In this document: positions 1 through 9,133 of the stretch, piece by piece | How positions within the stretch are numbered: position 1 is the stretch's first letter | Layout: each line of letters begins with the position of its first letter | Source of the DNA: Stenotrophomonas maltophilia | GTDB lineage: Bacteria; Pseudomonadota; Gammaproteobacteria; Xanthomonadales; Xanthomonadaceae | Direction: 5' to 3' | DNA length: 64,000 nucleotides | Assembly: GCF_003970865.1 (NCBI RefSeq) | Contig: NZ_RXLZ01000023.1 | Span: 1 to 64,000 of the forward strand | Translations under genes and position numbers: made by a program | Notes under the pieces: model-generated | The model's database searches: none | The model's input: the letters and a program-made list of their open reading frames with translations, nothing else | Told to the model about the DNA's origin: nothing

Positions 1-166
1 CTTGTATCTACGCCCGCTGACAAAATGATCGTTAAACAGGAGAGAAAGAGTTGTGGGTATAAATATTGAAGTTGGCGCACAGGACACAGTCTAGTGTGTT
101 ACTGTGGCAAAAGCTATTGTGAATCACATGACTTTGAACCGCAGTTGCAAGTGGACTACGGCTACT
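1..166. other. AT-richer non-coding edge of window
   Basis: No supported gene. The stretch is clearly richer in A/T than the rest of the window, notably around 55-70 (tataaatattgaag). It may hold the promoter of a gene that lies outside the window. A GTG-initiated frame starts at 94, but its codon use beyond about residue 40 looks like the shadow of the lipoprotein gene on the other strand. Confidence 0.3.
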
Positions 167-415
167 TCACGCGTGAGGATCGTCGGCAGCGTAAGATTTA
201 TATAAGAGCCGGGCATCGGGGGTGGGGGTCTGCATCGGGGCAACATCCTGTCGGGGCGCATTGGCAGCCTGCGCAGGGGCGCCGGGCTGGGAGGACGAGG
301 GGGCCGGATCGGCGGCGCTGCAGGCGGCAGCGGAAAGAGAGACGAGCAGGCACGCCGCGAATGCGCGCAGGGGCCGCAACGGCAGGGTCCAACGTAGCTC
401 AGGGGGATGATGCAT
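167..415 (-). CDS. small probable lipoprotein, function unknown
   Basis: An 82-residue protein with a basic N-terminus, a hydrophobic segment at about residues 17-30 and a cysteine in SLSAAAC, followed by an Ala/Pro/Ser/Gln-rich tail. This is the layout of a short lipoprotein, although the residue at -3 of the Cys is Ala rather than Leu, so lipidation is uncertain. The start at 415 is chosen because GGAGAG lies five bases upstream; an ATG at 427 has no such site. It is convergent with nothing close and is read toward the window edge. I recognise no family, and the low-complexity tail gives no functional clue. Confidence 0.45.
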   Translation of the reverse strand: MHHPPELRWTLPLRPLRAFAACLLVSLSAAACSAADPAPSSSQPGAPAQAANAPRQDVAPMQTPTPDARLLYKSYAADDPHA

Positions 416-613
416 GCGCCTCTCCATGGTCAGCGTTGCCGGGCCAGACGGCCGGCAGGAAACCGCACCCCATCCACCAGGGACGGGAGCGAGGACATGA
501 GCCGGTCGATTCCTTCGACCTCGCATTGAGAACTCATGCCGGGCCATCTTGGCACAGATCGGCGGCCGGTCAAAGAGGGCGGTGGCAGATGCCCTTCTTG
601 TGTGATCTGGCTC

Positions 614-1252
614 TCAGATCTTGCCGTCGCGCAGGTAATCGAACAGCTCGGCGTCGCCCTTCAGGCCCAGCTTGAGCATGGCGTCACCTTTCTGCCGGCT
701 GATGGTGCTGACGCTCTTGTGCAGCTGCAGCGAGATTTCCTTCACGGTCATGCCGGTGCCCAGCAGCCGCAGCACCTCCACCTCGCGTGGCGACAGTGGC
801 TTGCCGTCGCCCTCGCGCATGCGCCAGCTGCCAGCGGCCTCGACCCGCTCGCGCAGGCTGCGGCTGATGTAGGGCTGGCCCCGGTAGACCGACTGGATGG
901 CCTGCGGCAGTTCGTCCATCGACGAACTCTTGTCGACCAGGCCGAGCACGCCGCTGTCGAGCACCATGCGCAGGATCGCCAGGTTGTTGGAGACACTGAG
1001 CATCAGCACCGGCAGGTCGGGATGGCGACGGCGGATCATGCCGATCATGGCGAAGCCGTCGGCCTGTGGGCTGCCCGGCATGGAGTAGTCGGTCACCAGC
1101 AGGTCGCAGGGCTGGCTGCCGAGCAGGGCCATCAGCGCCTGTGCGCTGTCGGCTTCGCCGACCACGCGGCCAACCCCGCTCGATTCGATGACGGCACGGG
1201 TACCGATACGGACCACCGGGTGGTCGTCTGCGATGATGATGCGCAAGCTCAT
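614..1252 (-). CDS. LuxR/NarL-type response regulator (RcsB/EvgA-like)
   Basis: A 212-residue two-component response regulator. The N-terminal receiver domain (about 1-120) has the acidic pair D9-D10 and the phospho-acceptor D55 in VTDYSMPG. The C-terminal LuxR-type helix-turn-helix (about 145-205) begins with LSPREVEVLRLL. By family it should bind DNA as a phosphorylation-dependent dimer. It is divergent from the large EvgS-like hybrid kinase at 1327, with a 74-base gap, so the pair almost certainly forms one phosphorelay with a shared regulatory region. The stimulus and target genes cannot be read from the sequence. Confidence 0.92.
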   Translation of the reverse strand: MSLRIIIADDHPVVRIGTRAVIESSGVGRVVGEADSAQALMALLGSQPCDLLVTDYSMPGSPQADGFAMIGMIRRRHPDLPVLMLSVSNNLAILRMVLDSGVLGLVDKSSSMDELPQAIQSVYRGQPYISRSLRERVEAAGSWRMREGDGKPLSPREVEVLRLLGTGMTVKEISLQLHKSVSTISRQKGDAMLKLGLKGDAELFDYLRDGKI

Positions 1253-1326
1253 GCTCTAGTATGGCCACCGGGCACGCCGGACCGCGACCATCGCGGTTCC
1301 TGGCAGATTCTAGGAGATCGACGCCG

Positions 1327-4300
1327 ATGCGTAGCTGGGCTGTTCGCGGGCTGGTCCTGCTGCTGGCCGTGCTGGTGCTGCCTGCGGCGCTGGCACAGGC
1401 GGTGCCTGGGCTGTTGCCGCTCAGCCCGCTGCAGCGCGAGTACCTCGCCGCGCATCCGAGCATCGTCGTGGGCCAGTATGACAGTGGCTGGCCGCCGTTC
1501 GAGTCCCTCCGTGATGGCCAGCAGGTCGGCCTGGGGCCGGACTATCTGTCGCTTCTCGCCCGTCAGCTGGGCGTGAAGGTCGAGGCGAGGCGTTATTCCG
1601 ACTGGACATCCGTGCTGGATGCGGCGTGTCGTGGCGAGATCGACGTGGTGATGAATGTCGGTCTCAGTGCTGACCGCACCCGCTGCATGGTCTACACCGC
1701 TGCCTATGGCGAGGCACCGCTGGCCCTGGTGGGACGCCCGGATGATCTGCGCGCCTCCGACATCCCCGACCTGGATGGACTGCGGGTGGTGATCGAGCAG
1801 GACTTCCTGACCGGCCCGCAGGTGCGGGCGCGCTTCCCCCGGGCGCGACAGCTTGTCGCAAACAACTCGTTGGCGGCGCTGGAGATGGTCAGAGACGACA
1901 AGGCCGACGTTTACATCGGCAATGCTTACGTGGCCACCGAACTGATCGCCCGCGAGGACCTGCAGGGGGTCGTGCTGCTGCGCCCCAGCGATCTGCCGCC
2001 CGAACGGCTGCACTTCGGCATTCCCAACAGCAAGCAGCCGCTGGCCGAAGCGTTGGACCTGGCGCTGGCCGCGACCAGCCAGGCCCAGCGCGATGCCCTG
2101 GTGCAGCGCTGGCTGCCACCTCCGCGCTGGTCGGCATCGGCACAGCTGGCGCTGAGCCAGGCCGAGAAGCGGGTACTGGAGCAGCCGTTGAAGATCGGCT
2201 TCGCGCCGAACGCGGCGCCGCTGTCGTTCGCCGACGAGGATGGCAAACCCAGTGGACTGGCCAGCGAATACCTGCGGCGCCTGCTGCAGGCCGGCGCCAA
2301 CCTGCAGGTGGAAAACAGCCATGACTGGTACGAGGTGCGCGAGAAGGCGCGCCGCGGCGAGCTGCAGGCGGTAATGGGCATTCCTGCCGATTCGCGCTAC
2401 CTGGGCCCGGACTGGGTGTTCAGCCAGCCCTTCATCAGCGTGCCGAACGTGATCGTCAGCCGGCGGGACAGCCCGGCGCTGCTGGGCCTGTCCGACCTGC
2501 AGGGCAAGCGGGTGCTGCTGTCCGATCCGGAGCGCGTGCGTGGCTACGTGCTGCAGCAGGCACCGCAGGCCCGGATCATCGCGGCGCGCAGCGCGGAACA
2601 GGCCCTGCAGCGCCTGATCGATGGCGACGCCGATGCCTATGTAGGCAACCTGGCACTGGTTGACCATCTGCTGCGCAGCCGCTTCCCGGGGCGCCTGCAG
2701 GTGGCCGCACCGGCCGGCTTCAACGATCAGCTGGTGCTGGCTGTCGAGCGCCGCCATGCCGCCCTGGCCACCACCTTTGACCGCCTGCTGCTGCAGATGA
2801 CCCCACGCAAGCGCGAGGCCCTGCGCGGCGACTGGCTGGCCGTCGAATACCGCAACGGCCTCGACTGGAGCAGCGTGGCGCACTGGGGCGTGCCGCTGCT
2901 GCTGGTGCTGCTCACCGCGCTGCTGGTGCACGCCGTCGGGCATTGGCGGCTGCGCCGCGAGGTGGCCGGACGACGTCATCTGGAACAGCGCCTGGCTGAA
3001 GTCACCGACAACCTGCCCGCCGTGGTCTATCAGGCGCGTCGTGGGGCAGACGGAACCCTCAGCTTCCCGTTCATTGCCGGTGACCTGCAGGCGTTGTTCG
3101 GGATCAGCCGGCAGCAGGCCGAACAGGATGCAACGTGCCTGCTGGAGCGCATCGAGGAAGACGACCGCGAGCACATCCTGCATGCGGTCGAGCAGGCGGC
3201 GCGCCAGTTCGCACCGCTCATTCTCGAGTTCCGGCTGCGACCTGAAGGCAGCGGCGCGCGCTGGGTACGCAGCCAGGCCCATCCCTATGCAGCGGAGGCG
3301 GGCGCGGTGACCTGGAGTGGTTACTGGGTGGATGTCAGCGAGGCACGTGCGCAGGCCGAGGCCCTGACTGCGGCCAAGGCCGACGCCGAACAGGCCGCGG
3401 AGGCGAAGTCGCGTTTCCTGGCAACCATGAGCCATGAGATCCGCACGCCGATGAGTGGCGTACTGGGCATGCTGGAAGTGCTGGCGCATTCGCCGCTGGA
3501 TGCCGAGCAGCAGCGCATCCTGGGGGTGATCGAGGATTCGGCGCAGATGCTGCGGCAGATTCTCGACGATATCCTCGATTACTCGCGGCTGGAGGCCGGC
3601 GCGCTGCGCCTGGAACCAGTGCCGCAGCCGCTGCGGCCATTGCTGGAAAGCGTGTGCCGGTTGTTGTCGGCGCAGGCCAGTGCACGTGGGCTGGACCTGC
3701 ACGTGCAGATCGATCCGCAGCTGGCAGCCGCGCACGAAGTGGATGGCGTGCGCCTGCGCCAGATCGTGTTCAACCTGCTCAGCAACGCCATCAAGTTCAC
3801 CGTGCGCGGCGAAGTGCGGCTGCAGCTGGAAGTGCTGGGGCCGACCGCCGAAGACGGTAGCCAGCCGCTGTGCCTGAGCGTCACCGACACCGGCATCGGC
3901 ATCGCACCGGAACAGCTGCAGCACCTGTTTGCGCCATTCACCCAGGCCGGTGCGTACATCCAGCGCGACCATGGTGGGACCGGCCTGGGCCTGAGCATCT
4001 GCCAGCGCCTGGTGCAGATGATGGACGGCGAGCTGGAACTGCACAGCACGCTGGGCGAGGGCACCCGCGCCGAGGTGCGGCTGTCGCTGGTGGAAGCCGG
4101 CAGTGGTGATGTTGAAGCGCTGGTCGCCGAGCAGGAACAGGCGGCGCTGCTGCCGCCGGCGCTGCGCGAGGCGCGCGTGCTGGTGATCGAAGATCATCCG
4201 ACCAACCAGGCGATGATGGCCTGGCGCCTGCAGCAACTGGGTGTGCCGCACGTGCTGGTCGGTGATGGCCAGCAGGGGCTGGATCGGTTGGCGTCGGAGC

Positions 4301-4926
4301 CGTTCGATCTGGTCATCACCGATTGCCGGATGCCGGTACTGGATGGTTTCGCGTTCACCCGCCTGCTGCGCGAACGCGAGGGCCGCAACGGTCAGCCGCG
4401 GCTGACCGTACTGGCGCTGACCGCCAGCGTGCTGGACGACGATGCACGGCGCTGCCGCGAGGCCGGCATGGACGAAGTGCTGGCCAAGCCGCTGTCACTG
4501 GCCACGCTGCGTACCGCGCTGCTGCGCTGGTTGCCGCAGGCGCAGGGACAGTCGTTCGAGGAGCCGCTGGCCGAGTCCGCTGCCGACGATGGCGGGACGC
4601 TGCCCGATCTGGACAGCCTGCAGCAGCGCTTCGGCTCGCGTGCGGTGGCCGAGCAGCTGCGTGACAGCCTGTTGCAGGCCAGCGAAAGCGATCTGGCGGG
4701 CGTACAGCGCGCCGTGCAGGCCGGTGACCGTGAGGCCGCGGCGCTGCACCTGCATCGCCAGGCCGGTGGCTTGGGCGCGGTGGGAGCGACGGTGCTGGCC
4801 GCGCAGGCCAATGCCCTGGTCGAGCGCCTGCAGGACGCGGCCGAGACCGATCCGGCGCCGTTGTTCGAGGCAGTGGGGGTATTCGTCCTGCGGCTGCAGC
4901 AGCAACTGCAGCGCCTGGCTCACTGA
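1327..4926 (+). CDS. EvgS/BvgS-like hybrid sensor histidine kinase
   Basis: A 1199-residue membrane phosphorelay kinase. Order: signal peptide (1-24), two tandem periplasmic solute-binding (SBP_bac_3, Venus-flytrap) domains at about 35-270 and 280-510, one membrane segment near 525-545, PAS (about 560-680), HisKA with phospho-His H703 in MSHEIRTP, HATPase with GGTGLGLSIC, receiver with D999 in ITDCRMPVLDG, and a C-terminal Hpt domain whose likely phospho-His is H1143 (LHRQAGGLGA). This is the BvgS/EvgS architecture, so ligand binding or redox state outside the membrane is expected to control phosphate flow H-D-H-D to the divergent regulator at 614-1252. ATG 1327 gives a clean signal peptide; an in-frame ATG at 1261 does not. 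The stop overlaps that of the convergent cytochrome gene. Confidence 0.93.
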   Translation: MRSWAVRGLVLLLAVLVLPAALAQAVPGLLPLSPLQREYLAAHPSIVVGQYDSGWPPFESLRDGQQVGLGPDYLSLLARQLGVKVEARRYSDWTSVLDAACRGEIDVVMNVGLSADRTRCMVYTAAYGEAPLALVGRPDDLRASDIPDLDGLRVVIEQDFLTGPQVRARFPRARQLVANNSLAALEMVRDDKADVYIGNAYVATELIAREDLQGVVLLRPSDLPPERLHFGIPNSKQPLAEALDLALAATSQAQRDALVQRWLPPPRWSASAQLALSQAEKRVLEQPLKIGFAPNAAPLSFADEDGKPSGLASEYLRRLLQAGANLQVENSHDWYEVREKARRGELQAVMGIPADSRYLGPDWVFSQPFISVPNVIVSRRDSPALLGLSDLQGKRVLLSDPERVRGYVLQQAPQARIIAARSAEQALQRLIDGDADAYVGNLALVDHLLRSRFPGRLQVAAPAGFNDQLVLAVERRHAALATTFDRLLLQMTPRKREALRGDWLAVEYRNGLDWSSVAHWGVPLLLVLLTALLVHAVGHWRLRREVAGRRHLEQRLAEVTDNLPAVVYQARRGADGTLSFPFIAGDLQALFGISRQQAEQDATCLLERIEEDDREHILHAVEQAARQFAPLILEFRLRPEGSGARWVRSQAHPYAAEAGAVTWSGYWVDVSEARAQAEALTAAKADAEQAAEAKSRFLATMSHEIRTPMSGVLGMLEVLAHSPLDAEQQRILGVIEDSAQMLRQILDDILDYSRLEAGALRLEPVPQPLRPLLESVCRLLSAQASARGLDLHVQIDPQLAAAHEVDGVRLRQIVFNLLSNAIKFTVRGEVRLQLEVLGPTAEDGSQPLCLSVTDTGIGIAPEQLQHLFAPFTQAGAYIQRDHGGTGLGLSICQRLVQMMDGELELHSTLGEGTRAEVRLSLVEAGSGDVEALVAEQEQAALLPPALREARVLVIEDHPTNQAMMAWRLQQLGVPHVLVGDGQQGLDRLASEPFDLVITDCRMPVLDGFAFTRLLREREGRNGQPRLTVLALTASVLDDDARRCREAGMDEVLAKPLSLATLRTALLRWLPQAQGQSFEEPLAESAADDGGTLPDLDSLQQRFGSRAVAEQLRDSLLQASESDLAGVQRAVQAGDREAAALHLHRQAGGLGAVGATVLAAQANALVERLQDAAETDPAPLFEAVGVFVLRLQQQLQRLAH

Positions 4927-5327
4927 GCCGGCTGCTGCTGCAGGTAGGCGATCACCAGCGCGCGGCGTTCGGCGCTGGGGAAAGCGTTGTACATGCGCGT
5001 GCCGGGCACCACGTGGGTGGGCGATTGCAGGAACGCATCCAGGGTCTGCGCGGTCCAGGTGATGTCGGCACGGCGCATGCCATCAGAGTAGCCATAGTCG
5101 GGCAGGCTGCCGGCGCGACGACCGATCACGCCGTGCAGGTTCGGCCCGAAGCGGTGGATGCCACCGGGCTGCACAGTGTGGCAGCCGGCACACAGTTCAA
5201 ACGCGCGCTGCATGGCCTGCTGGCGCGCCTGTTCCGGCGTGGCCGGTGCCGCAGGCGGGCGCTGGCAGGCCGTGGCCGCCAGGGCAACGGCCACGGCAAC
5301 GGTGATGAGCAGGCGGAAAGCACGCAT
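4920..5327 (-). CDS. small c-type cytochrome, lipoprotein-like
   Basis: A 135-residue class I cytochrome c. The N-terminal hydrophobic stretch ends at ALAATAC, a lipobox, so the protein is probably lipid-anchored in the periplasm. Heme binding is shown by CAGCH (residues 46-50) followed by GPNLHGVIGRRAG, and the distal Met ligand is likely in GTRMYNAF. This spacing resembles the mitochondrial-type cytochrome c/c2 family. It would shuttle electrons in the periplasm, but the partner is not evident: its upstream neighbour on the same strand is ETF-quinone oxidoreductase, 65 bases away, which donates to quinone rather than to cytochrome c. The 3' end overlaps the kinase gene by seven bases. Confidence 0.9.
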   Translation of the reverse strand: MRAFRLLITVAVAVALAATACQRPPAAPATPEQARQQAMQRAFELCAGCHTVQPGGIHRFGPNLHGVIGRRAGSLPDYGYSDGMRRADITWTAQTLDAFLQSPTHVVPGTRMYNAFPSAERRALVIAYLQQQPAQ

Positions 5328-5392
5328 GGGCGGGCAGGATAACGACGCAGCGGGGCAGGTGGGCTGCGACACGCGGTCGCAGCCCGGAGCAA

Positions 5393-7078
5393 TCACATGC
5401 CCGAATAGTTCGGGCCGCCACCGCCCTGCGGGGTCACCCAGACGATGTTCTGGGTCGGGTCCTTGATGTCGCAGGTCTTGCAGTGCACGCAGTTCTGCGC
5501 GTTGATCTGCAGGCGCGCGTTGTCGGCTTCGCCGACGAACTCGTACACGCCGGCCGGGCAGTAGCGTGCTTCGGGACCGGCGTACTCGGCCAGGTTCACC
5601 TTCACCGGGATGCTGGCGTCCTTCAGCGTCAGGTGGCTGGGCTGGTTCTCGTCGTGGTTGGTGCTGCTCAGGAACACCGAGCTGAGACGGTCGAAGGTCA
5701 GCACGCCATCCGGCTTCGGGTAGGTGATGCGGGTGTGCTTGGCGGCCGGTTCCAGGCAGACATGATCCGGCTGCGTGCGGTGCAGGGTCCACGGCGGGTT
5801 GCGCACGCCCAGTTTCGGCAGCAGCCACTGCTCCACGCCGGTCATCAGGGTGGCCACGGTCTGGCCCTTCTTGAACCACTGCTTGAAGTTCTTGGCCTGC
5901 TGCAGTTCGGTGAACAGCCAGCTGGCTTCGAAGGCCTTCGGGTAGGCACTCAGTTCATCGTGCTGGCGGTCGGCGGCGAGCGCATCGAACGCGGCGTCGG
6001 CGCACAGCATGCCGGTCTTGATCGCGGCATGGCTGCCCTTGATGCGGCTGGCGTTGAGGTAGCCGGCCTCGCAGCCGACCAGCGCGCCACCGGGGAACAC
6101 GGTCTTCGGCAGCGACAGCAGGCCGCCGGCGGTGATCGCACGCGCGCCGTAGCCGATGCGGGTGCCGCCTTCCAGGTGCTTGCGGATGGACGGGTGGGTC
6201 TTGAAGCGCTGGAACTCTTCGAACGGGCTCAGCCACGGGTTCCTGTAGTCCAGGCCGACCACGTAGCCGATGGCGACCTTGCCGCCGTCGGCGTGGTAGA
6301 GGAACGCACCACCGTAGGTGTCGCTGTCCAGCGGCCAGCCGGCCGCATGCACCACCAGGCCCGGCTCATGCTTGGCCGGGTCGATCTGCCACAGTTCCTT
6401 GATGCCGATGCCATAGGCCTGCGGGTCCTTGCCTTCGTCCAGCTTGTAGCGGGCGATCAGCTGGCGACCGAGGTGGCCGCGCGCGCCTTCGGCGAAGATC
6501 GTGTACCTGGCCTGCAGCGCCATGCCGCGCTCGAAGGCCGGGCCGATGCTGCCGTCCTTCTCGATGCCCATGTCGCCGGTGGCCACGCCGATCACTTCAC
6601 CGTTGTCGCCGAACAGCACTTCGGCAGCGGCGAAGCCGGGGAAGATCGCCACTTCCAGCGCCTCGGCCTGCTGCGCCAGCCAGCGGGTCACTTCCCCCAG
6701 GCTGATGATGTAGTTGCCTTCGTTGTGGAAGCACTCCGGCAGCAGCGCGTTGGGCGTGCTGCGTGCGCCGGTTTCGCTGAGGAACAGGAATTCGTCGCGG
6801 GTGACCTTCTGCTTCAGCGGTGCGCCGCGCTCGGCCCAGTCCGGGAACAGTTCGGTCAGTGCGCGCGGATCCATCACCGCGCCGGACAGTACGTGCGCGC
6901 CCGGCTCGGAGCCCTTTTCCAGCACGCACACCGACAGCTCGCGGCCGGCTTCGATCGCGCGCTGGCGCAGGCGGATCGCGGTGGCCAGGCCGGCGGGGCC
7001 GGCGCCGACGATCACCACGTCGAACTCCATTACTTCACGCGGGGGCAGGGCGTTGGCTTCAGCGCTCATCGATTGCAT
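5393..7078 (-). CDS. electron transfer flavoprotein-ubiquinone oxidoreductase
   Basis: A 561-residue ETF-QO, which passes electrons from acyl-CoA dehydrogenases via ETF to ubiquinone at the inner membrane. The FAD-binding Rossmann motif VVIVGAGPAGLATAIRL lies near the N-terminus; the central part carries the GYLNASRIKGSHAAIKTG region typical of the family. The C-terminal [4Fe-4S] domain has the cysteines in CPAGVYEF and CVHCKTCDIKDP. Length and C-terminus (GGGGPNYSGM) match full-length family members. ATG 7078 is chosen; ATG 7069 is equally possible and neither has a strong ribosome site. The divergent acyl-CoA dehydrogenase at 7371 is a plausible electron source. Confidence 0.95.
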   Translation of the reverse strand: MQSMSAEANALPPREVMEFDVVIVGAGPAGLATAIRLRQRAIEAGRELSVCVLEKGSEPGAHVLSGAVMDPRALTELFPDWAERGAPLKQKVTRDEFLFLSETGARSTPNALLPECFHNEGNYIISLGEVTRWLAQQAEALEVAIFPGFAAAEVLFGDNGEVIGVATGDMGIEKDGSIGPAFERGMALQARYTIFAEGARGHLGRQLIARYKLDEGKDPQAYGIGIKELWQIDPAKHEPGLVVHAAGWPLDSDTYGGAFLYHADGGKVAIGYVVGLDYRNPWLSPFEEFQRFKTHPSIRKHLEGGTRIGYGARAITAGGLLSLPKTVFPGGALVGCEAGYLNASRIKGSHAAIKTGMLCADAAFDALAADRQHDELSAYPKAFEASWLFTELQQAKNFKQWFKKGQTVATLMTGVEQWLLPKLGVRNPPWTLHRTQPDHVCLEPAAKHTRITYPKPDGVLTFDRLSSVFLSSTNHDENQPSHLTLKDASIPVKVNLAEYAGPEARYCPAGVYEFVGEADNARLQINAQNCVHCKTCDIKDPTQNIVWVTPQGGGGPNYSGM

Positions 7079-7247
7079 GACTCGTGGGTAGGGCCGGCAT
7101 CGGGGCCACCGGCGGTGCCTGGGAATCGCGCGTGCGGCCACGAGCGAAACGGTTGTTTGAATGTGTCAGGGTACCGGGCTGCGCGTGATCGAGCTAGATC
7201 GCCGCCGTTCACGCCGCGATTGCTGCATTGCAGCGTACGCAGCGTCG

Positions 7248-7309
7248 GTAGCCGCCAACCTTGGTTGGCGTCCGCAGAAGCGTCAGCGCCGACCAAGGTC
7301 GGCCTCTAC
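7248..7309. repeat. SMAG REP dimer (GTAG...CTAC)
   Basis: Two imperfect palindromes face each other: GTAG at 7248 heads a gccaacc/ggttggc hairpin and CTAC at 7306-7309 closes a gccgacc/ggtcggc hairpin. They occupy the intergenic region just upstream of the glutaryl-CoA dehydrogenase start. Confidence 0.85.
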
Positions 7310-7370
7310 CGGCACACCAAACCCGCCCGGATGACCGACAATGGCCGGGTCCTGACTGCGTGTGAGTGCC

Positions 7371-8534
7371 ATGGCTTTGCATCCGTACGATCTGTTCGAT
7401 GTCCGTTCCCTGCTCAACGAGGAAGAGCGCGCGGTGCAGGAGAGCGTCGCCCGCTTCACCAACGAGCGCGTGCTGCCGATCATCGGCGATGCCTTCGACC
7501 AGGCCCGCTTCCCCGATGAACTGGTGCCGGAGATCGCCGCGCTGGGCCTGCTCGGTGCCACCCTGCCGGCCGAATACGGCGGCGGTGACCTCGGTGCGGT
7601 CAGCTACGGCCTGATCTGCCAGGAGCTGGAGCGCGGCGATTCCGGCCTGCGCAGCTTCGTCTCGGTGCAGAGCTCGCTGTGCATGTACCCGATCTACGCT
7701 TACGGCAGCGAAGAACAGCGCCAGCAGTGGCTGCCGGCGATGGCACGCGGCGAACTGATCGGCTGCTTCGGCCTGACCGAGGCGCACGGCGGTTCCGATC
7801 CGGCCAGCATGAAGACCCGCGCAGTGCGCGACGGCAGCGACTGGCGCATCAGCGGCAGCAAGATGTGGATCACCAGCGGCCCGGTGGCCGATCTGGCCAT
7901 CGTCTGGGCACAGACCGAGGACGGCATCCAGGGCTTCGTGCTGGAAAAGGGCATGGCCGGCTTCACCACGCAGGAAATCAAGCACAAGATGAGCCTGCGC
8001 GCGTCATTGACCGGCGCGCTGTTCTTCGACGACGTGCGCGTGCCCGACAGCCACCGCCTGCCGAACGTGAAGGGGCTGAAGGGCCCGCTGGGCTGCCTGA
8101 CCCAGGCCCGTTTCGGCATCAGCTGGGGGCCGATCGGTGCGGCGATTGCCTGCCTGGATGAGGCGCTGTGTTATGCCAAGGAGCGCGTGCTGTTTGGTCG
8201 TCCGCTGGCGGCCACGCAGAGCGCGCAGATCAAGCTGGCCGAGATGGCCCGCCGCATCACCACCGCGCAGCTGCTGGCCCTGCAGCTGGGCCGCCTGAAG
8301 GAAGCCGGCCAGTTGCAGCCACAGCAGGTCAGCCTGGCCAAGTGGAACAACTGCCGCATGGCCATCGACATCGCCCGCGAGTGTCGCGATCTGCTGGGTG
8401 GGGCCGGCATCACCACCGAACACGTAGCGATCCGGCATGCACTGAACCTGGAATCGGTGATCACCTATGAAGGCACCGAGACCGTGCACCAGCTGGTGAT
8501 CGGCCGTGAGCTGACCGGCATCAACGCGTTCTGA
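7371..8534 (+). CDS. gcdH: glutaryl-CoA dehydrogenase
   Basis: A 387-residue FAD-dependent acyl-CoA dehydrogenase. The sequence around the C-terminal catalytic glutamate, TYEGTETVHQLVIGRELTG, and the QSSLCMYPIYAYGSEEQ segment are characteristic of glutaryl-CoA dehydrogenase, which oxidises and decarboxylates glutaryl-CoA to crotonyl-CoA in lysine and tryptophan degradation. FAD contacts are visible in GLTEAHGGSDP and KMWITSGP. Electrons would go to ETF and then to the divergent ETF-QO. ATG 7371 is preferred; GTG 7362 is in frame and only three codons upstream. No other glutarate pathway gene is adjacent. Confidence 0.92.
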   Translation: MALHPYDLFDVRSLLNEEERAVQESVARFTNERVLPIIGDAFDQARFPDELVPEIAALGLLGATLPAEYGGGDLGAVSYGLICQELERGDSGLRSFVSVQSSLCMYPIYAYGSEEQRQQWLPAMARGELIGCFGLTEAHGGSDPASMKTRAVRDGSDWRISGSKMWITSGPVADLAIVWAQTEDGIQGFVLEKGMAGFTTQEIKHKMSLRASLTGALFFDDVRVPDSHRLPNVKGLKGPLGCLTQARFGISWGPIGAAIACLDEALCYAKERVLFGRPLAATQSAQIKLAEMARRITTAQLLALQLGRLKEAGQLQPQQVSLAKWNNCRMAIDIARECRDLLGGAGITTEHVAIRHALNLESVITYEGTETVHQLVIGRELTGINAF

Positions 8535-8539
8535 AACCT

Positions 8540-9133
8540 GGTTCCGGTGGGTGCCAACCTTGGTTGGCACTTCTCTCCAGAAGTTTCTGCAGCCCCCCCT
8601 GGAGCTGCCTTTGGTAGGTGCCGACCTTGGTCGGCACATTCCTTCGGCGCGCGACCGGGCATCGGTGCGGACCGAGGTCCGCACCCACCAGAAGTGATCC
8701 AGAGCCACCAGAAGTTCTCAGCAGTCCCCTGAACCTGCCCTTGGTGGGTGCCGACCTTGGTCGGCACATTCCTTCAGCGCGCGACCGGGAATCGGTGCGG
8801 ACCAAGGTCCGCACCCACCAGGAGCGATCCACAGCCACCAGAAGTTCTCAGCAGTCCCCTGAACCTGCCTTTGGTCGGCACATTCCTTCAGCGCGCGATC
8901 GGGAATCGGTGCGGACCGAGGTCCGCACCCACCAGAAGCGATCCAGAGCCACCAGAAGTTCTCAGCAGTCCCCTGAACCTGCCTTTGGTGGGTGCCAACC
9001 TTGGTTGGCATATTCCTTCGGCGCGCGACCGGGCATCGGTGCGGACCAAGGTCCGCACCCACCAGGAGCGGTCCGCACCCACCAGAAGCAGGTCACTCCC
9101 ACCAGCAGCGGTTCACACCCACCCCGGAGCGGT
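8540..9133. repeat. tandem array of ~130-bp double-hairpin REP units
   Basis: This 600-base gap between gcdH and trmL contains no gene. It holds four head-to-tail units starting near 8611, 8741, 8871 and 8985 (spacing 130, 130, 114). Each unit has one hairpin of the gtgggtgccgacc/ggtcggcac type and one of the gtgcggacc/ggtccgcaccc type, joined by nearly identical linkers (ccaccagaagttctcagc). The third unit lacks about 16 bases, the left half of its first hairpin. Stem bases covary between units (gccgacc/ggtcggc versus gccaacc/ggttggc). A decayed run of CACCCACC-type half units continues to 9130, and a single hairpin lies at 8549-8572. Confidence 0.85.

Noticed and set aside
94..675. 193-codon plus-strand frame starting MCYCGKSYC
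   Set aside because: The Cys-rich start is attractive, but the frame overlaps the lipoprotein gene with a signal peptide and ribosome site on the other strand and continues into the regulator gene.
1249..4251. 1000-codon open frame on the minus strand
   Set aside because: It lies wholly opposite the EvgS-like kinase, is rich in Gln/Arg/His/Ala without domains, and reflects the GC-skewed codon use of the real gene.
5483..7519. 678-codon plus-strand frame opposite ETF-QO
   Set aside because: Antisense shadow of a clearly identified gene, running through REP DNA at its end.
8611..9060. CRISPR-like array
   Set aside because: The units are ~130 bp with paired hairpins and near-identical linkers; there are no unique spacers of constant length and no cas genes.
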